This document shows, one piece after another, positions 46,676 through 54,476 of a stretch of 64,000 bases of DNA. The notes under the pieces are model-generated. The model saw nothing but the letters and a program-made list of their open reading frames with translations, searched no databases and had not been told where the DNA came from. The translations under genes were made by a program, and so were the position numbers. The stretch comes from an uncultured Bacteroidales bacterium. GTDB taxonomy: Bacteria > Bacteroidota > Bacteroidia > Bacteroidales > CAIWKO01. How positions within the stretch are numbered: position 1 is the stretch's first letter; each line of letters starts with the position of its first letter. The stretch spans positions 1 through 64,000 of the forward strand of contig CAIWKO010000004.1 of NCBI GenBank assembly GCA_903913285.1. The letters are read 5' to 3'.

Positions 46676-46758
46676 CCTACTCATCTGGCTTTTCAGTTCC
46701 GCCCCCCGATAATCCTATCGGGGCAGGCCGTTTTTTTTTAGTGGTTTCTGGTCTCCAC
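46676..46758. repeat. 83-bp spacer repeat, copy 2 (contains AGTGG element copy 3)
   Basis: Second copy of 45914-45996, with the same CCCCGATA/TATCGGGG hairpin and ending in AGTGG...CCAC. Located upstream of the gene at 46014-46658. Confidence 0.85.
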
Positions 46759-46764
46759 CTATAA

Positions 46765-46804
46765 TTTAAAAAGTGATAGCCCCACTCAAAGTGAAACTAT
46801 CACT
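46765..46804 (-). terminator. Terminator of the gene at 46816-47427
   Basis: AGTGATAG (46772-46779) pairs with CTATCACT (46797-46804); on the minus strand it is followed by TTTTTAAA. The sequence is repeated at 48436-48477. Confidence 0.75.
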
Positions 46805-46815
46805 CGTTTGGTTTT

Positions 46816-47427
46816 TTATCCTACAATAATATCCAAAGCTTTGCTCCAGGGTGTCATGCCTTCGGGCAAAACACCACAATAGCGTATCCACACTTTTTTG
46901 CCCGAATCAAGGTCGGATATGGTCATTTTTATTTGAGTTGAAACTCCTGCCAAAACCCAAACTGTAGCATCAGTTGGCGCCGTTTCGCTCACATAATACT
47001 GCCAAACATAGGATTTTGAACGTTTGATGCGGGCACAACCACATTCAACCTCGCCCGGAAAACCACCGCGGTCGATCCAAAAACCGGCTTTATTTCCTCT
47101 CGAGGTATCCTTGTTAATTTCAAACCCACTTCGGTCGATAATAAGGATATCTCCCTGTGCGATTTTATCAACATATAAACCCAAACTGCGCAAAATTAAT
47201 TCAAGTTCTTTGCGTTTGGCTATCATAGAGTCGTGAGCCGGATGCGAGCCATCGGCTGCCAAAATCACCAACTTTTCCAAATCGTCGACCAGAGCTTTTA
47301 CATCGGCGAGTGCCGGATCGGGTGTTGGAAAATCGGGATTACCCGTCATTTTTGCAATAATGTTGCGGGTTTTGGTAATGAGAATGTCAACATGATATCT
47401 GGCAAAATTGTAACGCGGCTTTTTCAT
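46816..47427 (-). CDS. Fibronectin-like hypothetical protein, paralogue A
   Basis: 203 residues from MKKPRYNF; this start gives the same length as paralogue B at 48489, whereas the longer frame runs into the upstream gene. The N-terminal half is helical (NIIAKMTGNPDFPTPDPALADVKALVDDLEKLVILAADGSHPAHDSMIAKRKELELILRSLGLYVDKIAQGD). The C-terminal half is a beta domain with VAPTDATVWVLAG-like and GKKVWIRYCGVLPEGMTPWSKALDIIV stretches, resembling a fibronectin type III module. I recall similar proteins as widespread in Bacteroidota, without known function. No signal peptide. It starts 4 bases after the stop of the gene at 47432. Confidence 0.78.
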   Translation of the reverse strand: MKKPRYNFARYHVDILITKTRNIIAKMTGNPDFPTPDPALADVKALVDDLEKLVILAADGSHPAHDSMIAKRKELELILRSLGLYVDKIAQGDILIIDRSGFEINKDTSRGNKAGFWIDRGGFPGEVECGCARIKRSKSYVWQYYVSETAPTDATVWVLAGVSTQIKMTISDLDSGKKVWIRYCGVLPEGMTPWSKALDIIVG

Positions 47428-47431
47428 AATG

Positions 47432-48382
47432 TTATTTTTTTTGGTCATCACTTTTTTTAGTATCCTCAGTTTTTTCTTTTTTCTGATGCTGAAATGGATT
47501 TGGTGGGCCGCCAAAAGGATTTGGACCATTATTATTCATTGAAGACCTTTGTTTTTTATCAATTGTGGGATAAATACCAAAATCAAATAATTTTGTAATA
47601 CGACTGGAATATGTAAAACAATATTCTCCCTGGAGTGGCTGACTAAATGTAACTTTATATATTCCTTCGGCTACTTTATCATAATGGAAGGGTACTTTAT
47701 CTTTATCGGGAATTCCTATACTACTTCCACCAAAACTACTAACACCGGTTGAACCACCGGTTTTGAAATATCTTGAATTCCGGGAAATATCAAATTTCAC
47801 TAAAACAAATTCTTTTGGTGTTTCAGCATGGGCAGTTAGAAATTCGTTAGAACCATTACTATTATCTTTGTTAAAATAGAAATAGAAAACGGGCGAGGTT
47901 TCAATTATTTGTGTTTGACTATATTCACCAACTAAACTTGCAGTACTTTTTGAATGGCTAATTCCCTCATAGCTTCCACCGCCTTCTTTTTCATTGCCTA
48001 TTACTGATGCATCTATTTTCTTAATTGGATGATCAACATCATTTTTATCATAATAATAAATCCCATCATCACGCATTGAAAGTGGATTTTTCAAATCCAT
48101 AGTGCTTCCTTCAATCGTTTGCTGTTTTGTGTTAGCAGTAATCATTTCGGCAAGCACATTTGGGTCAACTTTATTTTCATTTAGTTTTATCAAAGCATCG
48201 GTGCTCACATCAAAAACACATACACTGGTTTTAATTTTGCCAACAATTACATTAGGTGCTAAATTAATTTTTGTTAGTTGAATAATCTTTTCATTATTTA
48301 AGGTATCAACTTTTTGCTGTGAATATCCGATCTCACTAACTAATATTAATATTGCAATCAGTGCTAAATAATATTTTTTCAT
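47432..48382 (-). CDS. Secreted hypothetical protein
   Basis: 316 residues. Signal peptide MKKYYLALIAILILVSEIGYS before Gln. The mature protein opens with NNEKIIQLTKINLAPNVIVGKIKTSVCVFDVSTDALIKLNENKVDPNVLAEMI, a short helical repeat-like element found in other Bacteroidota secreted proteins. A beta-rich centre has GYYYYDKNDVDHPIKKID-like stretches, and the C-terminus is a disordered Asn/Pro/Gln/Lys tail (NNNGPNPFGGPPNPFQHQKKEK). Function unknown. Its stop is 4 bases from paralogue A, which suggests co-translation, and it lies between the two paralogues. Confidence 0.75.
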   Translation of the reverse strand: MKKYYLALIAILILVSEIGYSQQKVDTLNNEKIIQLTKINLAPNVIVGKIKTSVCVFDVSTDALIKLNENKVDPNVLAEMITANTKQQTIEGSTMDLKNPLSMRDDGIYYYDKNDVDHPIKKIDASVIGNEKEGGGSYEGISHSKSTASLVGEYSQTQIIETSPVFYFYFNKDNSNGSNEFLTAHAETPKEFVLVKFDISRNSRYFKTGGSTGVSSFGGSSIGIPDKDKVPFHYDKVAEGIYKVTFSQPLQGEYCFTYSSRITKLFDFGIYPTIDKKQRSSMNNNGPNPFGGPPNPFQHQKKEKTEDTKKSDDQKK

Positions 48383-48412
48383 TTCATTATTTTAATTCGC
48401 CCCGTTTATTAT

Positions 48413-48432
48413 AGTGGTTTCTGGCCTCCACT
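48413..48432. repeat. Dispersed AGTGG...CCACT element, copy 4
   Basis: AGTGGTTTCTGGCCTCCACT, upstream of the gene at 47432-48382, preceded by a remnant (CGCCCCG-TTTATTAT) of the longer 83-bp spacer. Confidence 0.75.
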
Positions 48433-48435
48433 TTT

Positions 48436-48477
48436 ATTTTTTAAAGTGATAGCCCCACTCAAAGTGAAACTATCACT
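48436..48477 (-). terminator. Terminator of the gene at 48489-49100
   Basis: Same stem as 46772-46804 (AGTGATAG 48445-48452 with CTATCACT 48470-48477), so the terminator was duplicated together with the gene. Confidence 0.75.
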
Positions 48478-48488
48478 CGTTTGGTTTT

Positions 48489-49100
48489 TTATCCTACAAT
48501 AATATCCAAAGCTTTGCTCCAGGGTGTCATACCTTCGGGCAAAACATTGCAATAGCGTATCCACACTTTTTTACCTGCATCCAGGTCGCTTATGGTCATT
48601 TTGGTTTGAGAGGTAACACCGGCCAAAACCCAAACCGTGGCATCGGTAGGGGCTATTTCGCTTACGAAAAACTGCCAAACAACAGATTTCACCCTTACTA
48701 TGCGTTTGCAACCGCATTCAATTTCGCCCGGAAATCCGCCGCGGTCGATCCAAAAATCGGCCTTGCTGCCGCGGATGTAATTTTTGCTGACTTCAAACCC
48801 ACTATTTTCAATAATAAGCAGGTCTCCCTGTGCAATTTTATCTACATATAAACCCAAACTGCGCAATGCTTTTTCGAGTTCAACTCTTTTGGCCAACATG
48901 GCATCGTGAGCCGAATGTGAGCCGTCGGAAGCTAAAATAACCAGTTTTTCAAGTTCGTCGACCAGCGCTTTTATATCGGCAAGGGCAGGGTCGGGAGTTG
49001 CAAAATCGGGATTAGCCGTCATTTTGGCAATAATGTTGCGGGCTTTTGTAATTAATACTTCAACTACATAAATTTTAAAATTGATAAGTGGCTTTTTCAT
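48489..49100 (-). CDS. Fibronectin-like hypothetical protein, paralogue B
   Basis: 203 residues, the same length as paralogue A and aligning without gaps. The helical N-terminal half (NIIAKMTANPDFATPDPALADIKALVDELEKLVILASDGSHSAHDAM) and the fibronectin-like C-terminal half (GKKVWIRYCNVLPEGMTPWSKALDIIVG) are closely similar, with the last 13 residues identical. The stretch of about 60 bases downstream (terminator included) is also shared, so this is a recent tandem duplication separated by the secreted protein gene. No signal peptide is visible. Function unknown. Confidence 0.78.
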   Translation of the reverse strand: MKKPLINFKIYVVEVLITKARNIIAKMTANPDFATPDPALADIKALVDELEKLVILASDGSHSAHDAMLAKRVELEKALRSLGLYVDKIAQGDLLIIENSGFEVSKNYIRGSKADFWIDRGGFPGEIECGCKRIVRVKSVVWQFFVSEIAPTDATVWVLAGVTSQTKMTISDLDAGKKVWIRYCNVLPEGMTPWSKALDIIVG

Positions 49101-49211
49101 AGGATTTGTTTTTTTTGGGGTGTGAATAAATATGTTTGCTTAAAATTAAATTGCATGAGAGTGGAGGAAGAAGCTAGCTGAACCCTAAAAATTGGTTGGT
49201 GGCGTAAAATT

Positions 49212-49411
49212 TTAAGTTTCGGCTCAAACAAAAAAGTTAGAGCCCGAACTAAAAAGTTAGAGCCCGAAATTAAAAGTTTGGGCCCGAAATTAAAAGTTAG
49301 AGCCCGAATTGAAAAGTTACGGCCCGAAATTAAAAGTTTGGGCCCAAAATTAAAAGTTAGAGCCCGAATTAAAAAGTTATGGCTCAAACTAAAAAGTTTG
49401 GGCAAATAATG
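49212..49411. repeat. Minisatellite: ten tandem 20-bp units
   Basis: Units start at 49212 and every 20 bases to 49392; the first and last are degenerate. The consensus is AAAAGTT-N-G-A/G-GCCCGAA-ATT with changes mostly at positions 8-10 and 18-20. It lies in the 49101-49705 gap between paralogue B and the RDD gene. The rest of that gap holds a run of C (49464-49472), AT-rich sequence and a Ser/Thr-word-like stretch at 49620-49670 with no gene. The short frames across it are repeat artefacts. Confidence 0.88.
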
Positions 49412-49705
49412 ATTAAAAGAAAAACAAAAACTAAAAGAATCGAAATCTAAAACCTCAAAATACCCCCCCCCTACGGAAATAGGCCTTTCAGAACATGATA
49501 TATCAGAACGATAGATCATCGGGTTTATATGGTTTAATTTATGAGAAACAAATTACGTTAATTATTTTCAATGTTGCAACTTTTTTGTTAAAAAAATAAA
49601 ATATTTTTTTTGAATGCAAAATAATTTCTCTGCGGCACTCCGTTTTTCCTCTGCGTCCTCTGTGGTTTTTTTCAAATCGCCAATCAAAATAAACAACACA
49701 CCGTT

Positions 49706-50314
49706 TTATTTTTTAATAACAACAGTACCTGAAAGTTTATCGTGCCATCCTGCAGGTTTTTTTGAGAAAAATGTAAAAGCATCAAAAGGAATGAAACGGC
49801 AGAGTGTTCTGATTAGTATTTTTGAGAATCCAGGGTTTCCCCAGTTTCTTACTTCAACAACTTTTAATCTGAAGATAAGTTTACCAATTGTTGTATAAGT
49901 AAAAGATTCTAAAAAGAAGTAATAAATAAATATCAGAGCCAAGAAATAAAAATTGATTTCGTTACGGGCAACATTAAAATAAATAACAATTATCACCGTA
50001 ATAAAAGTGCAAATAATATAATCGATAACAAAAGTAAGCAAACGTTGCCACCAAAAAGCTCTCTCATTAATTCTAATCTGACTAAGGTCAAGTTCGGTTT
50101 CCTCTTGCTCAATTACTTTTGGATTTCGAAGCACTGTTAGCTCCGTTATGAGATAGAAAAGGCTTATACCTATCATTAAGGAACTTCTTATATAATTTGC
50201 ATCTTCTGCAAAAAAACCAAATATACCAACGATAAGAAGAAGAATACTTAGTAAAGTTAAAAGAACCCGAACGATTGGCTGCTCAAGAAACCCTTTTTTA
50301 TTTTTTGTTCCCAT
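49706..50314 (-). CDS. RDD-family membrane protein
   Basis: 202 residues. Two helices at the N-terminus (about 14-35 and 44-62) precede a typical RDD domain: INERAFWWQRLLTFVIDYIICTFITVIIVIYF (about 112-143, the R..D pattern with WQRLLTFVIDYI), a second helix and IGKLIFRLKVVEVRNWGNPGFSKILIRTLCRFIPFDAF. RDD proteins are inner-membrane proteins with no general function; some act in ion or peptide transport. The N-terminal helix pair is an addition to the basic domain. Divergent from the glsA promoter. Confidence 0.85.
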   Translation of the reverse strand: MGTKNKKGFLEQPIVRVLLTLLSILLLIVGIFGFFAEDANYIRSSLMIGISLFYLITELTVLRNPKVIEQEETELDLSQIRINERAFWWQRLLTFVIDYIICTFITVIIVIYFNVARNEINFYFLALIFIYYFFLESFTYTTIGKLIFRLKVVEVRNWGNPGFSKILIRTLCRFIPFDAFTFFSKKPAGWHDKLSGTVVIKK

Positions 50315-50480
50315 AAATTTTTACTTAGATATATTAATTTTTATTGCAAATATAATTTCAATTAAATAATAATCTATAAAAAAAGACAGAAAATAATAAA
50401 AAGATTCAAAATTCTTTGTCTTTACGAAATTTTCACTAAAAATTACTTTCCATCAGATTTTAGTCAATCAAAAAATCTAT

Positions 50481-50488
50481 TACCTTTG
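50481..50488 (+). promoter_or_regulatory. -7 element of the glsA-glsB-engB unit
   Basis: TACCTTTG, 21 bases before the ATG, with a -33-like TTTAG about 19 bases upstream. Confidence 0.75.
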
Positions 50489-50509
50489 CATGTCAAATAT
50501 TAACGCAGC

Positions 50510-51382
50510 ATGTCAGAGAGTGTAAGTGCGCAAACTTCCGAAACGAAACCCGAAAAATTTATCGATATCGATAAAGTTATTGGCAATAAAAATCCCCGTT
50601 TGCTGAAGATATTGCCCGGCTTTATACTCAACTACCTCAAGCGCATTTTGCACGAAGACGAGATCAACGATTTTATTGCCCGCAACGGTCATCTCTACGA
50701 TCTGGAATTTACTGCACGCATCGTTGCCGAATTTTCGAAACAGGTAAACGTATTTGGCATCGAAAACATCCCGAACGATAAACGGATACTCATATCATCA
50801 AATCATCCGCTGGGCGGTTTGGACGGAGTAGCGCTGATGAACGCGGCAGGCAAGGTGAGACCCGATATTTTGTTTCCGGTAAACGATATATTAATGAACA
50901 TCACCAACATCAAGAACCTGTTCATCCCAATCAACAAGCACGGGAGCAATTCGCAAAACGTTAGGATCATTAACGATACCTTTGCATCCGATGTGGCGAT
51001 ATTGTATTTTCCGGCGGGTTTGGTTTCGCGCAAACAAAAGCACGGCATTATAAAAGACCTCGAATGGAAAAAAACATTCATCTCGTACTCCCGAAAATAT
51101 CAGCGCGACATTATTCCTACGTTTATTGACGGTCAAAATTCGAATTTCTTTTATAACTTTGCGCGGTTCAGAAAAAATATGGGCATCAAACAAAATTTAG
51201 AGATGCTGTATCTCGTTAATGAACTATATAAATTTAAAGACAAAACAATAGATATTATTTTCGGAAAACCTATTCCTTTTACTACTTTTGACAAACGATT
51301 CACCGATCAGCAGTGGGCGCTGAAAATAAAAGAATATGTTTATCGGCTAAAACTAAATCACGAATCAGAATTTGAACTTTAA
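50510..51382 (+). CDS. glsA: O-acyltransferase, probable glycine-lipid synthesis protein GlsA
   Basis: 290 residues of the PlsC/LPLAT superfamily: catalytic block SSNHPLGGLDGVALM (NHxxGGxD variant of HX4D), PAGLVSRKQKHGIIKDLEWKKTFI and FGKPIPF. The gene directly after encodes a GNAT N-acyltransferase. In Bacteroides thetaiotaomicron such an adjacent pair makes N-acyloxyacyl glycine lipids, with GlsB adding the first acyl group to glycine and GlsA the second. I infer the same here from neighbourhood and domain type; a glycerophosphate acyltransferase cannot be fully excluded. The stop at 51380-51382 is one base before the glsB ATG, and transcription starts from the TACCTTTG promoter. Confidence 0.78.
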   Translation: MSESVSAQTSETKPEKFIDIDKVIGNKNPRLLKILPGFILNYLKRILHEDEINDFIARNGHLYDLEFTARIVAEFSKQVNVFGIENIPNDKRILISSNHPLGGLDGVALMNAAGKVRPDILFPVNDILMNITNIKNLFIPINKHGSNSQNVRIINDTFASDVAILYFPAGLVSRKQKHGIIKDLEWKKTFISYSRKYQRDIIPTFIDGQNSNFFYNFARFRKNMGIKQNLEMLYLVNELYKFKDKTIDIIFGKPIPFTTFDKRFTDQQWALKIKEYVYRLKLNHESEFEL

Positions 51383-51383
51383 G

Positions 51384-52331
51384 ATGGAAAACCTTATACC
51401 TCCTGTAGACAAATCGATATTGGAAAGCGAACTCACCGAAAAACTGTTTATCCGAAAAACTAATTTTAGCGATAACCACATTTATATTCTCAATGCCCAC
51501 AATGCGCCCAATGTGATGAAAGAAATAGGCCGCCTGCGCGAACTCACATTCAGAATTGCAGGCGGAGGCACGGGCAAAGCCATTGATATTGACGAATACG
51601 ATACCATGGAAAAACCCTACCAGCAGCTTATTGTTTGGGATCCTGTGGTTAAGGAGATCATCAGCGGCTACAGGTTTATTCATTGTAAAGATAGTGTGTT
51701 GGACGAGAAAGGTATTCCTTTTATTGCAACTGCCGAATTATTTCATTTTTCCGATCATTTTATTAAAGATTTTTTGCCTCATACCATTGAGTTAGGCCGT
51801 TCCTTTGTGCAACCCGACTACCAACCCAAACACAACAGCCGCAAAGGACTCTTTTCGCTCGATAATTTATGGGACGGATTGGGCGCTCTGATTTTCGATC
51901 ATCCCGATGTAAAGTATTTCTTTGGAAAAGTTACGATGTACCCGCATTTCAACCTGCAGGCCCGCGACATCATACTGTACTTTTTGTTTAAATATTTTCC
52001 CGATAAGGACAATCTGGTAACCCCAATCATTCCGCTTGAAATTGAAACCGATTATAAAGAACTGGAGCGTATCTTTAACGGCGGCAATTATGGCGCTGAC
52101 TATAAACTTTTGATGCAGACCCTGCGCAACCATTTCAACGAGAACATACCGCCATTAGTAAATGCATACATGAATTTAACCTCAACCATGCGCAATTTCG
52201 GAACAGCTATCAACCCCGGATTCGGAAATGTTCAGGAAACGGGTATTTTAGTGACCATACAAGATATTTACGATTCAAAAAAGGAACGTCACTTAAACTC
52301 CTACCGCAAAGAATCATCTGATGATAATTAA
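51384..52331 (+). CDS. glsB: GNAT-family N-acyltransferase, probable glycine-lipid synthesis protein GlsB
   Basis: 315 residues. The OlsB-like GNAT N-acyltransferase pattern is visible: IGRLRELTFRIAGGGTGKAIDIDEYD, QQLIVWDPVVKEIISGYRF, HTIELGRSFVQPDYQPKHNSRKGLFSLDNLWDGLGALI and YFFGKVTMYP. In Bacteroidota this enzyme attaches a 3-hydroxy fatty acid to glycine (or a related amino acid), making the precursor of glycine and serine-glycine lipids. The ATG at 51384 is chosen because the upstream in-frame TTG overlaps glsA. It overlaps engB by 11 bases. Confidence 0.82.
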   Translation: MENLIPPVDKSILESELTEKLFIRKTNFSDNHIYILNAHNAPNVMKEIGRLRELTFRIAGGGTGKAIDIDEYDTMEKPYQQLIVWDPVVKEIISGYRFIHCKDSVLDEKGIPFIATAELFHFSDHFIKDFLPHTIELGRSFVQPDYQPKHNSRKGLFSLDNLWDGLGALIFDHPDVKYFFGKVTMYPHFNLQARDIILYFLFKYFPDKDNLVTPIIPLEIETDYKELERIFNGGNYGADYKLLMQTLRNHFNENIPPLVNAYMNLTSTMRNFGTAINPGFGNVQETGILVTIQDIYDSKKERHLNSYRKESSDDN

Positions 52332-52932
52332 AACGGCATCGTACATTTCGAGTTGTGTTGATCCCAAGAAATGTCCCGAACCTAAACTTCCCGAATACGC
52401 TTTTATTGGCCGTTCGAATGTCGGAAAATCGTCGCTTATCAATATGCTTACGGGCATTGGTGGTTTAGCTAAAATATCATCCACTCCGGGCAAAACTCAA
52501 TTAATTAATCATTTCCTGATAAACGAACAATGGTATTTGGTCGATCTGCCCGGCTACGGATTTGCCAAAGTGGCAAAAACAGTTAAAAAAGGCTGGGAAG
52601 CAATGATATTAAATTATCTGGCCAAACGCGAAAATCTGATGAGTACGTTCCTGTTGATCGATTCGCGCATTACGGTTCAAAAAAACGATGTACATTTTAT
52701 TAATACTCTTGGCGAACGACAAATTTCCTTCGTAATTGTAATGACCAAATGCGATAAAATATCAAAAGGTCAGTTGGGTGCCATAATTCTTGAATTAAAA
52801 AATGCGTTGAAAGATACCTGGGATGAACTGCCGCAGATTTTCAAATCATCATCAAAAGCAGGGGATGGAAAAACTGAAATTCTAAAATTTATAGAAAGCA
52901 CGAATCCTTTGTTCGAGAATCCGATCAATTAG
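52321..52932 (+). CDS. engB: Ribosome biogenesis GTPase EngB (YihA/YsxC)
   Basis: 203 residues, usual length. G1 is GRSNVGKSSLI, G2 is STPGKTQ, G3 is VDLPGYGFAKV, G4 is TKCDK and G5 is SSSKAG. It assists late assembly of the 50S subunit. It starts inside the end of glsB (11-base overlap) and its stop overlaps the convergent gene at 52925 by 8 bases. Confidence 0.95.
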   Translation: MIIKTASYISSCVDPKKCPEPKLPEYAFIGRSNVGKSSLINMLTGIGGLAKISSTPGKTQLINHFLINEQWYLVDLPGYGFAKVAKTVKKGWEAMILNYLAKRENLMSTFLLIDSRITVQKNDVHFINTLGERQISFVIVMTKCDKISKGQLGAIILELKNALKDTWDELPQIFKSSSKAGDGKTEILKFIESTNPLFENPIN

Positions 52933-53680
52933 GCTGATTATTTATTTTTACAACAGATTTCGAGTTATTTTCCGAACCTGTGTTATTGTTTTCAGGAACA
53001 GTTTGTGTTTTTGTTCCGGTTTTCTGATTCTTATTTTCTTTTTTATTGCCTTTAAAGCTGGTGGCTTTAATAGCAACCGTTTTCTGATCTTCGGGTGCCA
53101 CACCTTTCACATATTTCTTTTGTTCAAGTACAGTTCCGTCGTCATTATACGAAGTCCATTCACCTTCACGCAAACCGTTAACATAATCGCCCATAAAACG
53201 TAATTTCCCTTTCGAGCTGTAATAAACCCATTTTCCTTCCCGTTTACCATCAATATACGCACCTTCACATTTTTTTTCACCGTTCACCGGATAGTAATTT
53301 GTCCATGTACCGGTTTTGCGGTTGTTGGTGTAGGTCCCTTCCGATATTAATATTCCGGTTGAACTGTAACGTTTATAATCCCCGTCGCGTTTACCATTAA
53401 AATAATTTGATTCTTCGGTAACAATTCCTGTGGCTGACGAGTGTCGGGTGCAGGGTCCGTGTTTTACATCGTTCTGAAAAGTAAGTTCGAGTAATAATAT
53501 TCCGTCACGGGTATAATAGCGCCATAAACCTTGTTTACGTCCGTTTTCATCAATCTTATTCCGGTTTTTATCGGAGTGGGGAGCATATTGCGGACGTAAT
53601 TCCTGTTCATTCTGAGCAAAAATATTGCCCGAATACAGTAATACAAATAAGGTTAACAATAAGTAAAAGTTACGTCTCAA
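52925..53680 (-). CDS. Secreted MORN/YwqK-type repeat protein
   Basis: 251 residues from a TTG start. The signal peptide (RRNFYLLLTLFVLLYSGNIFA before Gln) begins right after that TTG. Residues about 45-190 are MORN-like beta-hairpin repeats of about 23 residues, each with GxxxGxWxYYxxxG (GRKQGLWRYYTRDG, GKRDGDYKRYSSTG, NRKTGTWTNYYPVNG, GKREGKWVYYSSKG, GLREGEWTSYNDDG), as in the YwqK antitoxin-like family. The tail is Lys/Asn/Thr-rich. The -7 box TATATTTG at 53695-53702 lies inside the longer frame, so TTG at 53680 is the probable start. Location and role unknown; convergent with engB. Confidence 0.75.
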   Translation of the reverse strand: MRRNFYLLLTLFVLLYSGNIFAQNEQELRPQYAPHSDKNRNKIDENGRKQGLWRYYTRDGILLLELTFQNDVKHGPCTRHSSATGIVTEESNYFNGKRDGDYKRYSSTGILISEGTYTNNRKTGTWTNYYPVNGEKKCEGAYIDGKREGKWVYYSSKGKLRFMGDYVNGLREGEWTSYNDDGTVLEQKKYVKGVAPEDQKTVAIKATSFKGNKKENKNQKTGTKTQTVPENNNTGSENNSKSVVKINNQPN

Positions 53681-53694
53681 TGCCAGTTTTTTTA

Positions 53695-53702
53695 CAAATA
53701 TA
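53695..53702 (-). promoter_or_regulatory. -7 element of the MORN/YwqK gene; decides its start
   Basis: TATATTTG on the minus strand, 15 bases before the TTG at 53680. Confidence 0.65.
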
Positions 53703-53814
53703 AAGAAATTCGCTGAAAATAGCAAATATTTTAGCTCTTATACGACAGGAAAACTGAAAGGTTATACTTTGAAAAAATTAATCGAAGTATTTGCGAATAC
53801 TTGTTTGAGTTAAA

Positions 53815-54381
53815 TTATTTGTTTTTCAAAGGATATTTATCATCCAGATAAATCCAGAATAAAGGTTTGTAGCCTTTTATTTCGTTGCTATCGGCATAAA
53901 TAGTCATTGCCGGAGCTATACCAACTACTTTCTTTTCCATCGTGAAATTCTTTTCATCAAAATACCATTCTTCCAGGAAAGTGATGCGATGAATATCTTT
54001 TCGTTCGAGTTTCTGAACTACAATAGTGTCGTATTCATCATAAGGGGGATAAGCTCTAACCATTCTTATTGTATCCTTATGGTTGGTAATATTATCAATT
54101 TGTGCTTTCGATAAGAGCGAATTATCCATATAATCGTATGCTTTTACTTTACCTCCGAAGGCCGCATCAAGCAATATATTTACAAATTTTTCGCGTTGCG
54201 AGCCTTCCATATTTTCTTTCCACCAGTCGGTTTCGTCGGGGTAAGGACTTTTAATAAACACCGGATATTGGATGCGTTCGGTTAAAACGGTTTTGTTTTC
54301 GTTGCTGCCTGTCTTGTTTCTACAGGAATAACCGGAAAACATAAAAATAATGGTAAGAGAAATCAGATAAAGCTTTTTCAT
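53815..54381 (-). CDS. GldN/PorN-like lipoprotein
   Basis: 188 residues from the ATG at 54381. The signal MKKLYLISLTIIFMFSGYSC ends in a lipobox-like cysteine (Cys20). The C-terminal half matches the GldN/PorN pattern, with ITFLEEWYFDEKNFTMEKKVVGIAPAM and KGYKPLFWIYLDDKYP. GldN is part of the T9SS ring/motor complex with GldKLM. Here there are no gldK, gldL or gldM genes nearby, and the protein is shorter than GldN (about 300 residues) and lipidated. It may be a paralogue adapted to another envelope role. -7 box TATATTTG on the minus strand at 54408-54415. Confidence 0.7.
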   Translation of the reverse strand: MKKLYLISLTIIFMFSGYSCRNKTGSNENKTVLTERIQYPVFIKSPYPDETDWWKENMEGSQREKFVNILLDAAFGGKVKAYDYMDNSLLSKAQIDNITNHKDTIRMVRAYPPYDEYDTIVVQKLERKDIHRITFLEEWYFDEKNFTMEKKVVGIAPAMTIYADSNEIKGYKPLFWIYLDDKYPLKNK

Positions 54382-54407
54382 GATCTTATGACTTTTTTTG
54401 TTCAACA

Positions 54408-54415
54408 CAAATATA
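54408..54415 (-). promoter_or_regulatory. -7 element of the GldN-like gene
   Basis: TATATTTG on the minus strand, 27 bases before the ATG. Confidence 0.55.
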
Positions 54416-54476
54416 TAAAAATTAATTTGTGCAAATGGCAAATAAATTAATTGTATAACTTTTCCCGCCCCGATTA

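Noticed and set aside
49097-49519. Minus-strand 140-residue frame over the 20-bp array
   Set aside because: Repetitive translation of the minisatellite starting in the promoter region of paralogue B.
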